Shown: one piece after another, positions 61,982 to 64,000 of the stretch
How positions within the stretch are numbered: the stretch's first letter is position 1
How the letters are laid out: the number at the start of each line of letters is the position of its first letter
Assembly (NCBI RefSeq): GCF_902506425.1
Contig: NZ_LR732504.1
Span: 186,001 to 250,000, forward strand
Direction of reading: 5' to 3'
DNA from: Novosphingobium sp. 9U
Lineage (GTDB): Bacteria > Pseudomonadota > Alphaproteobacteria > Sphingomonadales > Sphingomonadaceae
DNA length: 64,000 nucleotides
The notes under the pieces: model-generated
Database searches by the model: none
The model's input: only the letters and a program-made list of their open reading frames with translations
What the model was told of the DNA's origin: nothing
Made by a program: the position numbers and the translations under genes

Positions 61982-63418
61982 TTACACCAAGACCGACCTG
62001 CGCTTGCCCAGGTTGGTGCTCGCCCTGAACAGCAGCACCATCAGCGGCAGCGCCCAGATCACGCGTGTGTTGTAGCGTGCGAACGGGCCGGAGAGCCAGG
62101 CGCAGATCGCGTCGTTCAGCAAGATTGCCACCAGCACGACCCACACCATGGCCCGCAGATCGGAGCGCGCGGCAGAGCGCCGCCATGGGAATGCCGCCAG
62201 CGCCGCTAGCACCAGGAACAGCGTCAGGGCCGAGATCACGCGGTCGCTGAAAGGCAGCGGCGTACCCTCCGGCACCGCCTCGAACGGGCGATCGGCGCGC
62301 ATCTGGCCGGCGAGGTATTCGGGGCGGAAATCGTGCAGGCGCAGGTTGCCCGCGAGTTCGAGGAAGTCTCCGCCCAGCGCCGCCGCGGTCTCGGCTGGAT
62401 AGGCGCGGGCGACGGCGAGCGCGAACCGAGCCTGCTCCTGCGACACGTGCACGGCGTCGTCACGCGGCAGCGCCTTGAACCCGCCGCGTGGCCGGGTGGG
62501 CTCCCACAGGAACACCTCGGCGGTGACCGGTTGCAGCACGGGGTAGCTGCACAGGACGAACGGCGCGTCCGCGCATCGCTCGGCCAGGAAGCGTCTGGCC
62601 GGTCCGTCCTCGATCAGCCTGGCAGTGAGGAACGGCGGACGCACGGGGCTCGCGCCGGTGGTGACGCGCGTGGCAAGGCCGAACAGCGCCTCACCGCCGA
62701 TGCCGATCAGCGCCGTCGCCAGCAGAGCGCTCGCGGCGAGGGCGACCGTTCGCGAGTGCAGGCGTCACGCGGCCGCCAAGCCAGCGACGGCCAGCAAGCC
62801 GAGCAGCGCCACTGCGGTCGAATGCGAAAGCGCGGCGAATGCGAGGAGCGCCAGCATGCCGATGCGCCACCAAAGCCGCTCCACGCGCCAGCGGCAAAGC
62901 AGCAGCGCCGCCACCGGGATCGCCAGGCCGACGACGAGATCGGGCATGAGGAAGCACACGAAGAACGGCAGCGGCGTCAGCGCCAGCAGCGCGAACGCGG
63001 CGAGGCAGGTGCGCGCAAAGGCGCGCTCGTGTGCGGGATCGACGAAGTGGCGCACGATGCCGACGATCGCCGCTCCGGCAGCAAGCGCCTGCAGCACGAC
63101 CGGCACCCAGAAGCTCTTCGCCAGCAAGCCAAGATAGAGGAACAGCCCGAAGTAGAGCGAGCGGCCGTAGAGTACCATGCCGGGCTCGGCCTTGGTGGCG
63201 CCCGGCGCTATGTCGGACACCGGCGTCGCGAAGAACGCGTCCGAATGGCCGGTCAGCTTGGCCCAGACCGTGTCGGCGCCCCGCAGGTACGATACCGTAT
63301 CGTTGAAGCCGAACACGTCGCCGTGCAGAATTGCGGGCCAGAGCAGCAGCACACCGAGCAGGAGCATGAGATTCTGATGCCCGCGCAAGGGGGAGATGGT
63401 TGCTTGCGTTGAACTCAC
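61982..63418 (-). pseudogene. Polytopic membrane protein gene with an in-frame TGA
   Basis: One 478-codon frame from ATG 63418 to 61982, interrupted only by TGA at 62765-62767. The N-terminal part (217 residues, eight hydrophobic segments, SYLRGADTVWAKLTGHSDAF) is followed by the in-frame codons RLHSRTVALAASALLATALIG and the C-terminal part starting after a GTG at 62644 (RPPFLTARLIEDG). Both parts have membrane spans; a change of one base to TGA (for example TGG or CGA) would explain the break. Function unknown; perhaps an O-antigen-ligase/acyltransferase-like protein. Separate expression of the halves is less likely. Confidence 0.78.
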
Positions 63419-63524
63419 CCCTTTCGCGCTCCCCCCGCGGCTCAGGGCGAGACCATGCAGGGTGGCTGGTGTGGTGGCAATGGGCGAGAGGCCCTCCCGT
63501 GAGGCTGCGGTTTACCTCCGGATC

Positions 63525-64000
63525 TCACATCACGTCCGCGACACCCTCCAGCGCCTCACGCAGCTTGGCCAAGGCTTGCGCCTTCAGCTGATGCACGCGC
63601 GGGATCGAGACCTGCAGCACTTGTGCGATCTCGGCGAGGTTCAGCTCCTCGACGAAGTAGAGCGAGATGATCAGCCGCAGCCGCTCGGGCAAGTCGGCGA
63701 TGGCTTGGATCACTGCGCCGCGGGTCTCCTCGTCCTGCAGCAGCGTGAGGCTGTCCGGCGTCTGGTCGGCAAAGGCGCCGTCCTGGTCGGAATAGACCTC
63801 GTCAATCGAGTCGAAGCGCAGCGGCTGGCTGGTGTCGCGCAGCAAGGCGAGATGCGCCTCGTCGATACCCATTGCGGCGGCGAGTTCGTGCGCCAGCGGC
63901 TCGCGGCCCAGTTTCCCGCGCAGCTCTGCTTCCTTGTCGCGCAAGGTGCGGCTGCGCTCCGAAGCGCCGCGCGACATCGGGATGGTGCGGCGGATGAGGT
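63525..64000 (-). CDS. fliA: FliA-like sigma factor (partial)
   Basis: At least 157 residues of a sigma-28 type factor; the N-terminus continues beyond the right edge. Sigma region 3 (ELRGKLGREPLAHELAAAMGIDEAHL) and region 4 (AIADLPERLRLIISLYFVEELNLAEIAQVLQVSIPRVHQLKAQALAKLREAL) are typical of FliA/WhiG factors that direct flagellar class III genes. The visible end is complete with stop at 63525-63527. The gap 63419-63524 has no gene. Confidence 0.88.
   Translation of the reverse strand, partial: LIRRTIPMSRGASERSRTLRDKEAELRGKLGREPLAHELAAAMGIDEAHLALLRDTSQPLRFDSIDEVYSDQDGAFADQTPDSLTLLQDEETRGAVIQAIADLPERLRLIISLYFVEELNLAEIAQVLQVSIPRVHQLKAQALAKLREALEGVADVM

Overview
The window is high-GC bacterial DNA with the gene content of an alphaproteobacterium of the Sphingomonadales (Novosphingobium/Sphingomonas-like). 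This is inferred from the UPF0262 protein, the sphingomonad-type small proteins, the short stand-alone mannose-1-phosphate guanylyltransferase, the FliA-type sigma factor and the characteristic intergenic inverted repeats. No species can be named from sequence alone. About 70 protein genes, one tRNA gene and one integrated element can be supported.

Layout. 1-9.9 kb is housekeeping: M14 carboxypeptidase, TonB-like envelope protein, cytidine deaminase overlapping a GH25-like protein, UPF0262, dnaB, an SDR, the Kup potassium transporter and a class A beta-lactamase-like serine hydrolase. 9.9-27.4 kb is a 17.4 kb integrated element. It starts in the 3' half of an intact tRNA-Cys gene (9899-9972) and ends at a perfect 46-bp copy of that tRNA 3' end (27348-27393), 460 bp beyond a tyrosine integrase. 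The element carries a left cargo arm on the + strand (ribbon-helix-helix protein, exported protein, PilZ protein), a truncated phage packaging/virion module on the - strand (large terminase, small overlapping genes, a virion-core-like gene with an internal stop), an RTX/DUF4214 secreted protein, a serine recombinase, a primase-polymerase/helicase gene with iteron-like repeats inside its 3' end, a run of small overlapping unknown genes, two excisionase-like HTH proteins and the integrase. I found no portal, capsid or tail genes, so it is either a degraded prophage or a phage-satellite-like element.

27.4-43.7 kb is chromosomal metabolism and signalling: a catabolic-looking cluster (amine-dehydrogenase-like protein, SDR, two SnoaL-like proteins), a second PilZ protein related to the one on the element, DoxX, NsrR divergent from a single-domain globin with a palindromic operator between them, dCTP deaminase, a BLUF photoreceptor next to an MHYT-GGDEF-EAL protein, wecB-wecC for UDP-ManNAcA, a molybdopterin oxidoreductase/cytochrome b pair, YjbQ and two enoyl-CoA hydratases. 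44.5-51.4 kb holds ftsH, an HWE-type sensor kinase, an aminotransferase, DUF3667, a ParA-like ATPase and rpoZ.

51.6-61.9 kb is a sugar-nucleotide and polysaccharide/glycolipid region: ugd, then a tightly overlapping operon (SDR-like, sugar isomerase, glycosyltransferase, FAD oxidoreductase, GtrA, glycosyltransferase) followed by manC, manA and a GT-C membrane protein. Three genes between 55 and 63.5 kb carry apparent lesions: an in-frame TAG, a 1-nt frameshift and an in-frame TGA. With the TGA in the phage virion gene that makes four disrupted reading frames, which suggests pseudogenes or local sequence errors. The window ends inside a FliA-like sigma factor gene.
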